This document shows, piece after piece, positions 59,651-64,000 of a stretch of DNA of 64,000 bases. Position 1 is the stretch's first letter. Each line of letters begins with the position of its first letter. The stretch covers positions 105,244 through 169,243 of the forward strand of contig JAHBMJ010003419.1 of the NCBI GenBank assembly GCA_018398765.1, read 5' to 3'. The DNA comes from Chromera velia. Its lineage: Eukaryota; Sar; Chromeraceae. The notes beneath the pieces were generated by a model, which was not told the DNA's origin, made no database searches, and was given only the letters and a program-made list of their open reading frames with translations. A program made the position numbers and the translations under genes.

Positions 59651-62600
59651 AGGTACCATCCCTCATAGGCTCGGGACCATGGCACCATAGTCTTTGCTAC
59701 TGTATTCTCGTCTTCTCTGCCTCGATCTGCTAAAATTTATTAGAGGGAGCGGTCCGTTGAGCAGGAACGAGAGCGGAAGGGTTGGACTGTCTTATCGTGC
59801 TTACACTGCAAGTATGTAGACATAAGAAGATCACAAGAAGGCATAAAAACGTGCCTTCAAGAACTTAAATGGAAGATGTATTGTGAAAGATTGTCTCTAC
59901 AAACCGTAAGAAGCTTTATTTTGAAACAAGCGCTCCATTTGGCATAAAATCTAATGGAATCGGCTTTAAGGACGCATCAATAATAAAACTTAAACCTCTC
60001 CTCTCTTACTCCTGCATGTCTGATGTAAAATGAAGCAGAAAGGTACGTCTATGTACTCACCGTAGTCGCACGAATTCCGTGTTTGTAGGTGGCCGAGTTA
60101 AGTGCCACGACGTTCGATTCGTCTATCACCGACGTTGAACTTCCCCTAACAAAACCCCACATGTGGCTTATGGGTCCCGTTTGCCTCTTGGGCAGCAGCC
60201 AACGCGACAGTTGCAGGCCTTTCTCCGTTAGATTCTCTTCGAAGGCCTCTTGCGCGTCTTGAAGCGTTCAAGAGCTCCTGGTCCAGGTGATCTGCATGCA
60301 ACATCATCTGTCGCACAGTCACAGACATCTGAAGATGTTGAGGGGTCTGAGAGAGTCTTTTCCGGCAGTGTATCAATCATAAAACAACAAACACTTGTCT
60401 TTCTGTGTGGACGGAACGGCAAAAGACACCGACGGGTAAATGGAATAACAGAAAGACTGAGAAAGTCAGAAGTGAGACAATTCACCGTGACAGTTATTCC
60501 ATCGATTAACTACAGCCATGCAGTTGACGTATTAACTACATAATTGACTGATTCACCACATGCAGTATGCCAAACAAACAGTTAAATAAGATTATCTCTC
60601 GATCAAAGAAGCGACCGACCCGCGACTTAGCAAGCCAATAAATTAGCCATCCACCTACCGGTCCCTCTAATATAGTATTCCTCTGTCCGGCCGGCCGTCC
60701 TATCGTCCGAGTGACCAACCAATCAGCCAACGAAATGACCAACCAACCAGCCAACTATGAAACCATGCAACCGACCAGCGAGCCGACGGACGAATCAAAT
60801 TGAACAGTTACTTTGCTTTTTGTCCATTCGATGGAGTGTATCTCCAGGTAACCCTCTCAGGAATAAGTCATCCTGTGCAACCATTTATGAACCATGCAAG
60901 GCGTTATGGCCATGGAATGAAACACAGGTGCGTCAGCTGACCTTGAACTGCACTGTCATCCGAATGCCATCCGAATACGAGCTGTTCATATCCGAATGCT
61001 CCTCCAGATTTGGGCCTGAATGCACTCCATCTTCCCGTCCCTGCATGACGCAGCGGGTGAGGGAAGGTCCACTTCGCATGCAGAGAGGGAGACTGACTTT
61101 TGTTTATTTGCGCGCATGCCATCATGCTATCAACGTTTGGAAGGGATTTATTCAAGCACTGGTCGTACCTGGTCAATGCAATTCTGCACACAGAACGATA
61201 CCTTGACGAAGGACCGATAAACTGACTCATGCAATGAGTTAGTCAATGAATCAGTCTGTTTATAAATCAAAGAAGAGAGACAGAATAAAGAGTGTGCCGC
61301 TCGAATCAATGTAGCTCTTAGACTGCACCGTGTTACATGGATATAAGCATTTAAACCAAACGTGAAGGCGGATCACACCAGCGCATGAATAATCGGCAAA
61401 CGGGAAAGACCCAACGCCAAGCAGGTAGACGCGAGCGTGTATCGATTTATTGCAGAAGTTGCGACAGGAGAGGATAGTTGAGTGTTTCATAGAATGTGTG
61501 CCCTCCCCGGCCGCAACGCCTACCATGCAGCATGGACCAGCCTCCGCAAACGTATACGCAGTTCGTTTTAGCCCCCGTGACTTGTTTTCCATGACTGACT
61601 TGAGTCTTCAAAAACCACATCAGGTTGAGTAAAGGCTAAGAAACAGCTGCAGAACCAAGAATATAAACATACATGAATACAGTAACTTTGTCTCTTAAGC
61701 TCAAAAAAAAAAACTCACCCGAACCAGGTCCTCCTCCTGGGCCTTTGGATCGCTCGCAGCCGCGGCCGCCCCCATGAGAGTGGCCAGAGCCTACAAAGCC
61801 ATGCAAGCCCAGGAGATATCTAGGCGTGAGAAGCCAGAAATACGACGTAGCACCTGAAAAAACGTTCACGGACTGCATGGGACTCATGCCTCCCTGCATG
61901 ACGCTTTGCCTCTATGCTTGCTGCCTGTATAGATGGATGGCAAAAAACGATCCCGTTTACAATGGAAGTGTCAAGGCAAGCCTCAGTCTGGAATGCTGCA
62001 CAGTGTTCCGCGTCCGTTTCACGCCTGCAAGCATTCGTATCTTCATTTCTGGGCCCTTCAGTTCAACTCTTGGTCGGATTTGTTTGCAACAGCGTGGACT
62101 CTTAAGTAGGACTTAGTGATTTCCAAAGTAACTTTTAAATTTACTATATTCTAGCTTCATTATAAAGTAAAACTAGTTTATTTGAAGCAATCTAGAGTCT
62201 TTTAAAGCATTTAAAATCGTTACTCTTGTGCAAATCTGCTCAAATGTGCTCAAAAGATTGGTTGATTAGCTAGGGTGCATGGTGGGAAAAATTATGATCA
62301 CCGCAGCACGTAGAAGTTAGTAAATGTTACCTACAAAGAAATACACAAGCACAACACTAATGGATATGCTCAAAAACAACGTTTAGCCCCGCCAATCAAC
62401 TACAAAGAATTGCTTCTTCTGTAAGAGAAACAGTGCAGGAAGGAGGGCTTCACAGCTAGGCTGGTCAGACCGGACAGGAGGCGGTCAGCAGGGGTCGGAG
62501 AGGATTCCGAAGAACATAGTACAGAGACAACATAATGCTATTCACAAAGAACTCACACTACACGGTGCAAAAGCTTGCAACTCGTTCTACATATGTCAAT

Positions 62601-64000
62601 GAGAAACTATGAAAAAGAAGGATAAGTCCGTAGGTAGATCCAGATGTTTAGAGGGAGACTAGTACAGAGTGTCACAAATGAGAAAGGATGAACGAGTAAG
62701 GAGCATTTGCATTGGGATAGTATGGACCGCTTTCAAGGACTGACACATACGGAGCAAGTGGAAGACATTCAAATGCATGAAAGCTGAGCGATTGTTCTGG
62801 ATGGAAAAATGTCTGGCAGGACTGAGAGCTGTTCAATGCCTTGAATAGCTCTGTAGGTTGACTGATCACCAGTTTGGGCTTCTTTATTCCCTATTCCAAT
62901 GCAATGGCAATAAAGAACGTCAAAAAGATACTTCAGCAGTTCAGATTCTCGATATCTGAGATTTTTGACTGACTGTACTTGGATCAGCGCTCTGTCCGAG
63001 GCGCCTTCTCTCTCGCGCAAAGCTTTTATGAGCTGCTGTGCTCTTTAGCTGCCGGCAGCCTCCCGTGTCTGCTGTGGATCCCCCGTCTGTCTGATCCCTG
63101 CACGCAGGTCGTTTACAAAATGAAAGAAGCAATATATGAATTATATGAGTCTGCGGTCATGCCTCCTTCAGGAATTCGCCAGACACAGAGGCTTTCTATC
63201 CAATTCAGAGTGAGGAGAAGGGAAAAGAAGCACAGAAGACAATCCAATGTGTGACAATAGTCAATGGGCACCGTGCATTCGTCAATAACCACATCGAGCA
63301 AACTCACTCAATTCTTGAGAGAGGCTCACAGATGGCTAGTTCCTCACTGCAGACGCTCCGAAAGTTGGAGTCACGGATCGTAAAACTCCCTTCTCCCTCC
63401 CAGCGAGCCCTTGGGCCGTGGTGACTCTCGGGATTGTCGACGAGCCCGCCTCGGTCACCTCAGGTTTCTAAAGGTACAAACAACCGTCGATTGATCAGGA
63501 CTACAGATAAGACAGAAACTCGATTAACATTCTTTTCCAATGATTTGTAATGCACCAAAACATCTCACTCGCCTCCTCTCCCATCCCTTCGCTCCCCCTT
63601 CTCCTGCCCACACCCTCCCTTGATGTTGACGATATCTCTGTGGCATAGCTTACTACATTATTTACTCCGTTGCTCAACATGTATGACTGGTCTGTCTCTC
63701 TGCCTGCATGCATCAAATATTTTTCTTTCTCAACGTTTTCACTATTCCTCTTTCTTCTTTACCATAGCGTTGTCCTAATCACTGTGACACAAAAGAAAAA
63801 ACAGACTTCAAGAGAGACCCATTCTTGCAGAAGTGGGTACATACCCAGGCCCTTCGGCGCGAATGAACATGTTCGAATGCGCGGAAAATCTGTTCGAACG
63901 CGCGGCCATGCGTTCGATTCCATCGCCATCCTCAGCGGATCAGAACATGCGTTCAGATTTGCGTTCAAACATACGCACGAAGCATGACATCTTCGAACAC
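59651..64000. other. Right flank without a supported gene
   Basis: Open frames such as 60757-61206 (Cys-containing, QVRQLTLNCTVIRMPSEYEL) and 61826-62116 (VKASLSLECCTVF) could be exons of a Cys-rich protein, but no splice chain can be built. A GTTCGAA.GCGCGG motif recurs at 63860-63910. Confidence 0.4.

Noticed and set aside
60083-60131. tRNA-like text (TGGCCGAGTTAAG and GTTCGATTC)
   Set aside because: A- and B-box-like parts are too close and no cloverleaf can be folded; at most a SINE remnant.

Overview
This is nuclear DNA of an intron-rich, flagellate-type microbial eukaryote. Protein-coding exons are short (about 40-470 bp in the multi-exon genes), separated by pyrimidine-rich spliceosomal introns, and surrounded by microsatellites and decayed transposons. 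A kinesin-2 (intraflagellar transport type) gene implies a ciliated or flagellated stage. The mix of a metacaspase, a class II photolyase, Copia, LINE and GIY-YIG-carrying retroelements suggests an alga or protist. A chromerid/alveolate alga is my low-confidence guess; no species can be named from the sequence alone. Layout: (1) 1-0.55 kb, first coding exon of a metacaspase on the minus strand, running off the left edge. (2) 1.37-14.5 kb, a complete kinesin-2 heavy-chain gene on the plus strand. I reconstructed 27 exons whose phases all agree (2,478 coding bases, 825 residues); its tail region holds a duplicated exon pair, a 76-bp higher-order minisatellite and an assembly N. (3) 15-18 kb, a decayed minus-strand gag-like element between two direct repeats, plus two exon-like pieces that could extend the kinesin tail. 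(4) 19-24.7 kb, a decayed plus-strand retroelement with an unknown ORF1, then a GIY-YIG nuclease lying upstream of a reverse transcriptase with a YMDD box, the domain order of N-terminal-nuclease Penelope-like elements. (5) 24.77-28.27 kb, an inverted-repeat-ended DNA element with a CACT target duplication, holding a minisatellite and a large hairpin but no recognisable transposase. (6) 28.3-32.5 kb, dispersed repeats and a LINE tail fragment. (7) 32.6-38.9 kb, a nearly full-length minus-strand Ty1/Copia element with TG...CA LTRs and a TCTAG target duplication, its frames broken by TAG and TGA codons. (8) 39-42.4 kb, a foldback element and a ~180-bp satellite. (9) 42.7-49.9 kb, a complete 8-exon class II CPD photolyase-like gene (818 residues) with two C-terminal C2H2 zinc fingers, the most unusual host gene here. 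(10) 51.6-58.6 kb, a broken minus-strand LINE with ORF1, AP endonuclease, RT remnants and a C-terminal CCHC knuckle. (11) 58.6-64 kb, mostly unannotatable DNA with one weak candidate exon. The host genes do not form a pathway: metacaspase and kinesin are divergently oriented neighbours, and the photolyase stands alone beyond the transposon cluster. Introns of these genes often start with GTC rather than GTA/GTG (18 of the 34 donor sites read), with G at +5 usually kept. This is the main genome-level oddity.
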